Below are positions 1-6,041 of a DNA stretch of 13,214 bases, one piece after another. Position numbers and translations under genes: made by a program. Under the pieces are notes generated by a model that searched no databases, was not told where the DNA came from, and was given only the letters and a program-made list of their open reading frames with translations. The stretch is from Firmicutes bacterium UBA5420 (lineage in GTDB: Bacteria; Bacillota; Limnochordia; Darwinibacteriales; Darwinibacteriaceae): the NCBI GenBank assembly GCA_002409455.1, contig DHNI01000107.1, positions 1 through 13,214 of the forward strand, in the 5' to 3' direction. Within the stretch, counting starts at the first letter, position 1, and each line of letters starts with the position of its first letter.

Positions 1-1
1 A

Positions 2-40
2 GAAATTGAGGTAATGGATTTTTGGCTCACACATATGTAG
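2..40 (+). CDS. Possible C-terminal tail of an upstream gene (partial)
   Basis: The frame starting at base 2 is open to a TAG at 38-40 and would encode EIEVMDFWLTHM. The other two plus-strand frames stop within the first 13 bases, so a plus-strand gene entering from the left would have to end here. In operons of this type a periplasmic or lipoprotein solute-binding protein normally precedes the permease, so this may be its last residues. The fragment is too short to prove coding or family. Confidence 0.3.
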   Translation, partial: EIEVMDFWLTHM

Positions 41-66
41 GGATTTAGATGTAACTATGTAGATTA

Positions 67-98
67 CGGTAGTGTTTCCCTGCGGGGAAGCACTACCG
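67..98 (+). other. Intercistronic hairpin with C(UGCG)G tetraloop
   Basis: The arms at 67-80 and 85-98 form a 14-bp stem with one G-U pair and no mismatches, closed by a UGCG loop on a C-G pair. This is the extra-stable UNCG tetraloop class. No T tract follows (GCCTGCTACC), so it is unlikely to be an efficient intrinsic terminator. It sits between the possible upstream gene and the permease, where such stems commonly protect the 3' end of a processed upstream mRNA or lower expression of the downstream gene. That role is inferred. Confidence 0.75.
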
Positions 99-130
99 CC
101 TGCTACCTGGTGGCATCTCCCGGAAATCAA

Positions 131-137
131 AGAGGAG
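131..137 (+). promoter_or_regulatory. Ribosome binding site that selects the TTG start at 146
   Basis: AGAGGAG at 131-137 lies 8 bases before TTG 146, an ideal distance. The nearer ATG at 140 is only 2 bases away, and the GTG at 110 lies upstream of the site. Confidence 0.6.
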
Positions 138-145
138 TGATGTTC

Positions 146-1987
146 TTGAAGACGCCAATGTTGGAAGCGAAACGGGAGACATCTAACTTTCAGGCTAGAC
201 TAAACAAATTCATCGATTGGATTACGACTCCCTGGGTTTTGCTCTCACTCTTTCTAGTGGTGATTCTAGCCTATTTTGTCTTAAGCCCATTTTTGGAAAT
301 AGTTAAGACAACGTTTACTGTTCAGCTATCGGATGTTCGAAGAATCCCTGGATCTGAAGCGGGTGAATTCACCACTTTTTATTGGTTCCGCACCTTGATA
401 AGTGATATGCGGACCAACTTGTTCTTTAAACCACTCATGAATACGCTTACGGTTACCGCGGGCTATACCGTTCTTGCCCTCGCGATAGGTATCTGCCTGG
501 CTTACTTAGTAGTAAGAACAAACATGCCCTTTAAGAAGTTTATAGAGCGAGTAGTCATTATTCCCTACATTATCCCCTCATGGCCGATGGCCCTAGCTTG
601 GTTAACATTAACTAAGTCTGATACTGGGGGTGGGGGTACTCCTGGTATTATCCAGTACCTCACGGGAATTGCCTTACCGGAATGGGTTACCTATGGTCCC
701 TTTCCCATAATAATCATATTAGCTATCAACTACTTCGCGTACACATATCTTTTGTTTTCGGCTGCCTTGAGTACGCTAGACTCCCAATTAGAAGAGTCGG
801 CAATCATGCACGGGGCTAGCCGCAAAACCATTTTTCGCAAAATTATTTTGCCCATTATGTTTCCGGCCTTAGGCTCGGCGTTTATACTAACTTTTTCCAA
901 GGGTTTAGGTACGTTCGGGGTTCCCGCATTTTTGGGAGTTCCCCGCCGCTACTATGTGCTGTCGACAATTCTTTATTCCCAGATGCAAAACCTACGTTCT
1001 GCAGAAGGATTTATTGCTGCTATTGCCATGGTACTCTTGGCCTTGTTGTTAGTGTATGTCAATCATAAAATGATAGGAGTTCGTAAACAATTCACTACTG
1101 TGTCAGGAAAGGGTGGTCGGGCCGAATTAGTAGACTTAGGCAAGTGGAAGTATCCAATCGCTATCGCAGTAGTTGTTTTTCTGTTAGCAGCGTCTGTGTT
1201 GCCCGCTGGGATACTTTTTTATAATACTTTGATGGAACGAGTCGGAGATTACAGTCTATCCAATTTAACAGCCCATTATTGGATTGGTACGGATCCAACG
1301 GTGCGTGAAGGGCACATAGGATTGCTGGTTAATTCTAGGATCTGGAAAGCTGCATGGAATACCATTTTGTTAGGTGGATTAACGGGAGTGCTCTCAGCTC
1401 TATTAGGAATACTTTTAGGCTATGCGATTTCCCGTGGTAGAGGCACAAAACTCGCTCTGATCTTAGAGCAATTGTCCTTCTTGCCTTTCTTGATTCCGGG
1501 CATTGCATTCGGTGCTATTTATCTCACGATGTCCGCTTATCGAATGGGGCCCCTACCTCCTTTGTACGGAACCTTCGCCCTGCTTGTATTGGTATCAACG
1601 ATGAAACGCTTACCCAACGCTACCCGTTCAGGAACTGCTTCGATGATGCAAGTCAGCATGGAAATGGAAGAGGCTGCCATGGTTCACGGAGCATCCTGGC
1701 TTACCACGTTTAGGAAAGTCATGTTGCCCTTAACAAAAAATGGTTTTATGGCGGGCTTTATTCTAACCTTTATTGGAACCATGAAATCATTAAGTTTGAT
1801 TGTGCTATTGTACACACCGTCAACAATTATTTTACCGGTTATTACGTTCGAGTATGCCAATCGTGAGTTGCGCCAGTTATCTGATGGCATTGCTGTATTG
1901 ATCATTGTTTTAGTGCTAGTAGGAAATTACGTTGCCAGTAAACTGACCGGTGCAAAAGTTAGTAGAGCATTTGGAGGTGGCGAATAA
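146..1987 (+). CDS. ABC transporter permease, two fused membrane domains (AfuB/FbpB-like)
   Basis: This is an inner-membrane channel subunit of a binding-protein-dependent importer. From the TTG at 146 it is 613 residues; the same frame is open back to a GTG at 110 (625 residues), but the ribosome binding site at 131-137 favours 146. A hydrophobic segment at residues 30-50 precedes two homologous permease domains, roughly 95-310 and 335-600. Each has an EAA loop for contact with the ATPase: EESAIMHGAS at 216-225 and EEAAMVHGAS at 508-517, each followed by basic residues and a conserved LP. Two permease domains in one chain is the arrangement of FbpB/AfuB-type transporters, annotated as ferric iron, sugar-phosphate or phosphonate importers. 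The stop overlaps the ATPase start by one base (TAATG), so the two are translationally coupled. The substrate cannot be read from the permease. Confidence 0.9.
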   Translation: MKTPMLEAKRETSNFQARLNKFIDWITTPWVLLSLFLVVILAYFVLSPFLEIVKTTFTVQLSDVRRIPGSEAGEFTTFYWFRTLISDMRTNLFFKPLMNTLTVTAGYTVLALAIGICLAYLVVRTNMPFKKFIERVVIIPYIIPSWPMALAWLTLTKSDTGGGGTPGIIQYLTGIALPEWVTYGPFPIIIILAINYFAYTYLLFSAALSTLDSQLEESAIMHGASRKTIFRKIILPIMFPALGSAFILTFSKGLGTFGVPAFLGVPRRYYVLSTILYSQMQNLRSAEGFIAAIAMVLLALLLVYVNHKMIGVRKQFTTVSGKGGRAELVDLGKWKYPIAIAVVVFLLAASVLPAGILFYNTLMERVGDYSLSNLTAHYWIGTDPTVREGHIGLLVNSRIWKAAWNTILLGGLTGVLSALLGILLGYAISRGRGTKLALILEQLSFLPFLIPGIAFGAIYLTMSAYRMGPLPPLYGTFALLVLVSTMKRLPNATRSGTASMMQVSMEMEEAAMVHGASWLTTFRKVMLPLTKNGFMAGFILTFIGTMKSLSLIVLLYTPSTIILPVITFEYANRELRQLSDGIAVLIIVLVLVGNYVASKLTGAKVSRAFGGGE

Positions 1988-3078
1988 TGCCAGAAATCGT
2001 TTTGACAGACCTAAATAAGTATTTTGGTGATGTTGGCGCAGTAAAAGACCTAGATTTAGTAATTCCTGATGGTGCTTTTTTCACTCTTCTTGGACCTTCT
2101 GGTTGTGGCAAAACCACTACTCTAAGAATGATTGCTGGGTTAACAAAGCCAACCACAGGCCAAATCACAATTGGTGGCAAAACAGTATTTGATTCTACGA
2201 CATGGACTATTGTACCCCCTGGGAAACGCAAGTTAGGAATGGTTTTTCAAAGTTATGCACTTTGGCCACACATGACTGTTTGGGAAAATATCGCCTTCCC
2301 ATTACGGATCAAGAAGATGTCAGCGGATACTATCAAAACAAAAATTGATACTGTTATGGATCAGGTGCAGATTCGAGGGTTGGAAAAACGTTATGCCAGT
2401 GAGCTTAGTGGTGGACAGCAACAACGAGTTGCCGTAGCAAGAGAACTTGTCACTGGTGTGGATGTTTTGCTTATGGACGAACCCCTCGGAAATCTGGACG
2501 CTCAGCTTCGAATAGAAATGCGTTCCGAGTTGAAAAAGCTACATGCGTCTACGGGTCAAACCATAATCTATGTAACCCATGATCAACTAGAGGCCATGAC
2601 CATGTCTACGCATGTGGCAGTCATGAAAGACGGGCTCTTGCAGCAACTATCTGGTCCCGATGACATTTATGCTAAACCTAGGAACACCTTTGTTGCTGAG
2701 TTTATTGGTGACACTCCGATCAATCTATTGGATATGGAAGTTAAAGAAGGGCGTCTTGAGAGTAAAAAGCTAGGTATTCAACTGCCCCTGACAGAACAGC
2801 ACAAAAAAGTCAAAGGCAAAGTCATTCTAGGAATTCGCCCTGAGTGCCTAAAGGTAGTTACAGAACAATCTCCAACGACAATCAAAGCTATCGTAGACAC
2901 AGTCTTGCCTGCAGGTAGTGAAGTGCTCTTGCGGATCCGCCTTCACGAAGAGTTCTTGAACATTGTAGCCCCACGAGGAGTACAAGCAACAATGGATCAA
3001 GACATCTACATTGATTTTGATATGAACGAAGTATGCATTTTCGATCAAGATACGGGTACGAATCTACTTGCAGGTTAG
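1987..3078 (+). CDS. ABC transporter ATP-binding protein with TOBE-type C-terminus
   Basis: This is the cytoplasmic ATPase that powers the preceding permease. All nucleotide-binding motifs are intact: Walker A GPSGCGKT at residues 36-43, Q-loop Gln88 in VFQSYALWPHM, signature LSGGQ at 140-144, Walker B LLMDE at 161-165, D-loop GNLDA, and switch His198 in THDQ. About 120 residues follow the ATPase core (from about 240), with IGDTPINLL and ILGIRPECLKV typical of the TOBE regulatory domain of MalK/FbpC/PotA-like subunits. Its 363 residues match that family. GGAGGTG at 1973-1979 lies 7 bases before the ATG. Pairing with a single two-domain permease fits an AfuBC-like importer. I see no iron-specific signature, and the isomerase gene downstream argues for an organic phosphate or sugar ligand; that is inference. 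Confidence 0.93.
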   Translation: MPEIVLTDLNKYFGDVGAVKDLDLVIPDGAFFTLLGPSGCGKTTTLRMIAGLTKPTTGQITIGGKTVFDSTTWTIVPPGKRKLGMVFQSYALWPHMTVWENIAFPLRIKKMSADTIKTKIDTVMDQVQIRGLEKRYASELSGGQQQRVAVARELVTGVDVLLMDEPLGNLDAQLRIEMRSELKKLHASTGQTIIYVTHDQLEAMTMSTHVAVMKDGLLQQLSGPDDIYAKPRNTFVAEFIGDTPINLLDMEVKEGRLESKKLGIQLPLTEQHKKVKGKVILGIRPECLKVVTEQSPTTIKAIVDTVLPAGSEVLLRIRLHEEFLNIVAPRGVQATMDQDIYIDFDMNEVCIFDQDTGTNLLAG

Positions 3079-3086
3079 AGAAAGTC

Positions 3087-3116
3087 AACGTTCGGGGTCT
3101 GCGGATCCCGGACGTT
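3087..3116 (+). other. Intercistronic hairpin with C(UGCG)G tetraloop, weak terminator-like
   Basis: The arms at 3087-3099 and 3104-3116 form a continuous 13-bp stem with two G-U pairs, closed by the same C(UGCG)G tetraloop as the hairpin at 67-98. Only a short pyrimidine run (TTTCTT) follows, so it could attenuate transcription or act as an RNA-stability element between the ATPase and isomerase genes. It lies directly before the isomerase ribosome binding site at about 3121-3131. Confidence 0.7.
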
Positions 3117-3138
3117 TCTTGGAAAGGGTGAAGCAATA

Positions 3139-4026
3139 TTGTCCTTAGTTATAGGAGCCGTCCAAGAAAAGCGAGTTTTTCCAGATCATCTCGCTTTTCT
3201 GGATTTGGCTGTTTCTTTAGGATTTACGTGGGTGGAGTTTAAGTATGAGGCTAGAATCGATCCTGATGGTATGTTACGCAAAGAAGCGGGAACTCATCTG
3301 GGGAAATTGGCTCAATCACAGAATCTCGCAATTTCAGTCCACGCCGCCTTCGATAACGGCATCAATTTAGGGAGTACGGACAAGAACTTACTGCGAGAAA
3401 CTCGTCAACGGATTCGAGAAAGTCTTGAATTTGCAGAACGCGTCAATGCGAGGTACGTTACCATCCATGGCGGGTTTTTTGAGCTCGGTTATACACTAGA
3501 ACCAGACGATCAAAACGCAGTGCCCCCGTTTCAGTTGGTGCGAGAGGAAATGGGAAGCAAAGCCTTTGAGAGCCTGAAAGAAAGAATCATTAATGAGTTG
3601 GGCACAATTCGCGAGTATGCTCGCAAACGAGGGATCGTTGTAGCTCCTGAGAATCTGCATGGTTTTAGCTATGATCGAACGCGATTCCCCGTTACACCAG
3701 ACGATTTCCATGCATGTCGTAGAGCACTGGGCGATGATCTTCTACTGGTATATGATGCTGGGCATGCTCATTCAACGGGTTTAAGCGCATCAGAGTTTGT
3801 CTCAGCTATTGGCCCGAGTAATATTGTCGGCTCCCACATCCATGATAATGATGGAAGTGATGACCAACATTTACCTGTAGGAAAAGGCGGTATCGCCTTA
3901 CAGGAATTTTTTATGAATTATTCGCAAAAGGGCTGGAGTTTTCCTTTAAATGTTGAAGTGCGTAGCAAAGAGCACTTCATACAAAGCAAGCAATCCATCT
4001 CTGATAGCTTTGCAAACAATGACTAG
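3139..4026 (+). CDS. Sugar phosphate isomerase/epimerase-like TIM barrel protein
   Basis: This 295-residue cytoplasmic protein belongs to the xylose isomerase-like / AP endonuclease 2 fold (inositol catabolism IolE/IolI relatives). The metal-ligand pattern is visible along the barrel: His68 (VHAAF), His110 (IHGGFFE), Glu171 (PENLHGF), Asp206/His209/His211 (YDAGHAH), His233/His235 (SHIHDN), Asp242/His244 (DDQHLPVGKG) and Glu273 (NVEVRS). These suit a divalent metal site for aldose-ketose isomerisation or epimerisation. The start is TTG 3139, preceded by GGAAAGGGTGA at 3121-3131. The ATPase gene is 60 bases upstream, with a hairpin between, so the genes are probably co-transcribed. The enzyme may process the imported substrate. 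The exact reaction cannot be assigned, and an endonuclease IV role is unlikely without other repair genes nearby. Confidence 0.82.
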   Translation: MSLVIGAVQEKRVFPDHLAFLDLAVSLGFTWVEFKYEARIDPDGMLRKEAGTHLGKLAQSQNLAISVHAAFDNGINLGSTDKNLLRETRQRIRESLEFAERVNARYVTIHGGFFELGYTLEPDDQNAVPPFQLVREEMGSKAFESLKERIINELGTIREYARKRGIVVAPENLHGFSYDRTRFPVTPDDFHACRRALGDDLLLVYDAGHAHSTGLSASEFVSAIGPSNIVGSHIHDNDGSDDQHLPVGKGGIALQEFFMNYSQKGWSFPLNVEVRSKEHFIQSKQSISDSFANND

Positions 4027-4034
4027 AAGTAGCC

Positions 4035-4937
4035 CTAGAACAGCCACAAAAAGATAGGCAAGAGAACAAAACTTAAGAGAGTGGGAATGACTACCCCCAT
4101 TGCAGCAAGCTCTTCGTCGGCATTGTAACTGGCTGCCACCAAGGCAGTTGTCACAAGAGGAGGCATAGAGAGCATCAAGAAAAAGATCGTCTTTAATTCA
4201 GTCGGCAGATCAACAAAGCGGAGGATGAGCATTCCCACTAGGGGGCTGAGCAGCAAACGATGCAAGGCGACGCCCCACACTTCTCCTCTGGGCTTGAGAC
4301 GTTTTTCTACTAAGTTGACTACCTGGGCACCAAGAATTAGCATGGCTGAACCCACTGTAATGTTTCCTACAATCTCAAGCGCCCCATAGAGCGGGCTTGG
4401 TATCTGGATTCCTAGCGCACCAAGAGCCAAACCTAATAAAAGTGCCAATATGTTGGGGTTAAATAGACGTTTGAAGCTGAATTTTCTTCCTGAGCGCAAG
4501 TGTGCGATCCCATAGCTCCAATAGAAGAGGGCTGCTCCTAACTCGAATAGCACGGCATAAACCACATATGGCGAACCAAAGAGCACGGAGATAATGGGCA
4601 CAGGCAGAAAAATGTTATTCCCATTGGTACAGAGAATTTGATAGGTGCTATAGGTCATACCCTGAAGCCGAAGGAGCGTTGCACTATAATGGGCGGTTAC
4701 CGCCAAGATTATGGATGTTCCTAAGCCCACTATAGTGAAAATCCACCCCTGCTGAAGAGAAGCCAGATCAATGTGGCGATACATCGAAGTAAAGAGTAGG
4801 GCTGGAAAGGTGACACGCACCACCAAGCGACTTAAACGGCGACAGAATTCGAGATCCAGCACGTCCGTTCGGTACAAATAGCCACCTAAGGCAATGAGTA
4901 GAAGTAACATAAGAAAGGGTTGCAGAATGCTAAGCAC
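4035..4937 (-). CDS. AEC family transporter (auxin efflux carrier-like permease)
   Basis: This is a 300-residue integral membrane protein with about ten hydrophobic segments and an N-terminus of the form LQPFLMLLLLIALGGYLYRTDVLD, typical of AEC transporters, with the central crossover marked by LCTNGNNIFLPVPI. Bacterial members export or exchange small organic anions such as malate or malonate; the substrate here is unknown. The start is GTG 4937, with GGAGG at 4949-4945 seven bases upstream. An ATG nearer the ribosome binding site is out of frame. It converges on the isomerase gene with only 8 bp between stop codons, and I see no intrinsic terminator directly after its stop. No partner enzyme gene adjoins it, so its physiological role stays open. 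Confidence 0.85.
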   Translation of the reverse strand: MLSILQPFLMLLLLIALGGYLYRTDVLDLEFCRRLSRLVVRVTFPALLFTSMYRHIDLASLQQGWIFTIVGLGTSIILAVTAHYSATLLRLQGMTYSTYQILCTNGNNIFLPVPIISVLFGSPYVVYAVLFELGAALFYWSYGIAHLRSGRKFSFKRLFNPNILALLLGLALGALGIQIPSPLYGALEIVGNITVGSAMLILGAQVVNLVEKRLKPRGEVWGVALHRLLLSPLVGMLILRFVDLPTELKTIFFLMLSMPPLVTTALVAASYNADEELAAMGVVIPTLLSFVLLPIFLWLF

Positions 4938-5009
4938 GTCATTTCCTCCAATTTAAGCTTCTATCGGATGCATAATTCCCCTTCATCCCCCCTTATCCTG
5001 CCCCTGTGG

Positions 5010-5035
5010 AGCACCCTTCTATAGGGCGCTTTTTT
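5010..5035 (+). terminator. Intrinsic terminator on the plus strand, upstream of 5131 gene
   Basis: The stem AGCACCC (5010-5016) pairs with GGGCGCT (5024-5030) with one A-C mismatch and a 7-base loop, followed by a T tract running to 5035. It faces the plus strand only, since the minus strand has no T tract after the stem. No plus-strand gene ends nearby. It may end transcripts reading through from the isomerase operon antisense to the AEC gene, or act as a leader attenuator for the gene at 5131. Confidence 0.55.
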
Positions 5036-5117
5036 CAAAGCCTAGGCCGAAAGAACCCCGCATCTTGCAGGTATTTGCCTTCATAAGACGAATTTATGTA
5101 ACAACTAACTTGTTCAT

Positions 5118-5126
5118 AAGGGGTGA
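5118..5126 (+). promoter_or_regulatory. Ribosome binding site selecting GTG 5131
   Basis: AAGGGGTGA at 5118-5126 closely matches the AAGGAGGTGA consensus and lies at the right distance before GTG 5131. The longer in-frame TTG at 5065 has no comparable site. Confidence 0.65.
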
Positions 5127-5130
5127 TTGG

Positions 5131-5694
5131 GTGTCTAAATATGAAAGGCTCATTATTTATCCATTGTTGTTCATCGCTTTGTTCTGTGCTTTAACAGGCG
5201 TTAATGTAGTTAGTGCAACCCAGCAGATCTTTGATCGGATTGTAGCTCGGGAGATTGTCGTGGTCAACAATGACGGAAACACAGTGGCTTCCTTGAAATA
5301 CGACCAGGTCAAGGAAGACGTGAGTCTAGAGCTGTTCAATGACGCTGGCCAGCGCATCATATCGCTCTTATCCTATGATGATGGTGGTGCAATTGGAGTC
5401 TTCAATCAAGAAGGACACCTCACTGCCGCCATGCAAAATGAAGAAAATGCGGGTAGCCTATTCCTCTACAGTGGTACAAGCAAAATGACAAAACTAGTAG
5501 GCTTACGTTCAGGCCTCTACGGCGGGGTTATGGAGGTTAATAACGCGGATGGACTTCCTACAGGTATCATAGGCAATAATGTCTATAATAACGGATACAT
5601 CGGCCTTTTCCGCGGAGAGTTATTAGGTTTCTTAACGCCCCAGATCATGCTCAATGTGACAGAAGAAGGCGCTACGATTTTCCGAGCTGAATAA
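5131..5694 (+). CDS. Membrane-anchored beta-repeat protein, function unknown
   Basis: I do not recognise this 187-residue protein. A frame open from TTG 5065 would add 22 residues, but the ribosome binding site at 5118-5126 points to GTG 5131. From there a hydrophobic helix at residues 7-28 (IIYPLLFIALFCALTGV) follows a short basic start, giving a signal anchor or uncleaved signal peptide; there is no lipobox cysteine. The rest, from about 41, is about six repeats of roughly 20-23 residues. Each has a strand, a turn with N/D-x-x-G, and a second strand ending in a hydrophobic residue: VVNNDGNTVASL, LFNDAGQRIISL, VFNQEGHLTAAM, LYSGTSKMTKLVGL, VNNADGLPTGIIG and LFRGELLGFLT. This suggests a small extracytoplasmic beta-solenoid or beta-roll. 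It is a single-gene unit with its own terminator, between the AEC gene and feo. No catalytic motif is seen. Confidence 0.75.
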   Translation: MSKYERLIIYPLLFIALFCALTGVNVVSATQQIFDRIVAREIVVVNNDGNTVASLKYDQVKEDVSLELFNDAGQRIISLLSYDDGGAIGVFNQEGHLTAAMQNEENAGSLFLYSGTSKMTKLVGLRSGLYGGVMEVNNADGLPTGIIGNNVYNNGYIGLFRGELLGFLTPQIMLNVTEEGATIFRAE

Positions 5695-5699
5695 GAAAA

Positions 5700-5741
5700 A
5701 CTCCCATGGGTTACACAAAGCACCCATGGGAGTCGTTTTTT
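5700..5741. terminator. Bidirectional intrinsic terminator
   Basis: A perfect 12-bp stem (5700-5711 with 5722-5733, core CTCCCATGGGT) has a 10-base loop. On the plus strand six T follow at 5736-5741. On the minus strand the complement gives five T after the stem (5700-5696). It serves both the beta-repeat gene ending at 5694 and the feo operon, whose last gene stops at 5742. Confidence 0.93.
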
Positions 5742-6017
5742 CTATACGGCAGCTTGATAGCCTTCCAACAAAGCTCTACCCTTTTTGGTGATCGTCCAAG
5801 TCTTTAAGGGTTCTTTCTGACACAAACTCGCATACGGGCACTTGCCACAAGGTAGATCATAACAATTTGAACCTGCATCCTCCGCTAAATACCCCAAGCG
5901 CACGAGCTCTGCAAAACCCTCTTCTACCAAGGATACAGGCCTGTCAAGCTTACCTGCAAGATTCAGCATAGACACGTAATCAGCGTTATTAATCTCTATG
6001 AGAAGCTGTTTTAACAT
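5742..6017 (-). CDS. feoC: FeoC-like winged-helix iron-sulfur protein
   Basis: This 91-residue cytoplasmic protein ends the feo operon, 24 bases after feoB. Residues 1-45 read as a small winged-helix domain (MLKQLLIEINNADYVSMLNL then LVEEGFAELVRLGYL). A cysteine cluster at 52, 57, 60 and 66 (C-x4-C-x2-C-x5-C, core CGKCPYASLC) sits in the wing-like loop, where FeoC proteins hold an oxygen-sensitive iron-sulfur cluster. A C-terminal helix (ITKKGRALLEGY) resembles winged-helix regulators. FeoC is known to bind or protect FeoB and possibly to regulate it; whether this member binds DNA is unknown. GGGGAGG stands about 13 bases before the ATG. The assignment rests on position, size, fold pattern and cysteines. 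Confidence 0.75.
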   Translation of the reverse strand: MLKQLLIEINNADYVSMLNLAGKLDRPVSLVEEGFAELVRLGYLAEDAGSNCYDLPCGKCPYASLCQKEPLKTWTITKKGRALLEGYQAAV

Positions 6018-6041
6018 GGTCTTACACCACCTCCCCTGCTT

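Noticed and set aside
1684..1905. Minus-strand open frame opposite the permease gene
   Set aside because: Antisense to a clear permease sequence, no ribosome binding site recognised, and no protein-like motif.
3874..3912. Terminator-like hairpin followed by six T inside the isomerase gene
   Set aside because: The stem has a five-base one-sided bulge and encodes the conserved LPVGKGGIALQEFF metal-site region, so the pattern is probably a coding coincidence. Termination here would remove the last 38 codons.
3955..3978. GAAGTGC / GCACTTC inverted repeat, possible minus-strand terminator for the AEC gene
   Set aside because: Seven-bp stem with a 10-base loop inside coding sequence and no T tract on either strand.
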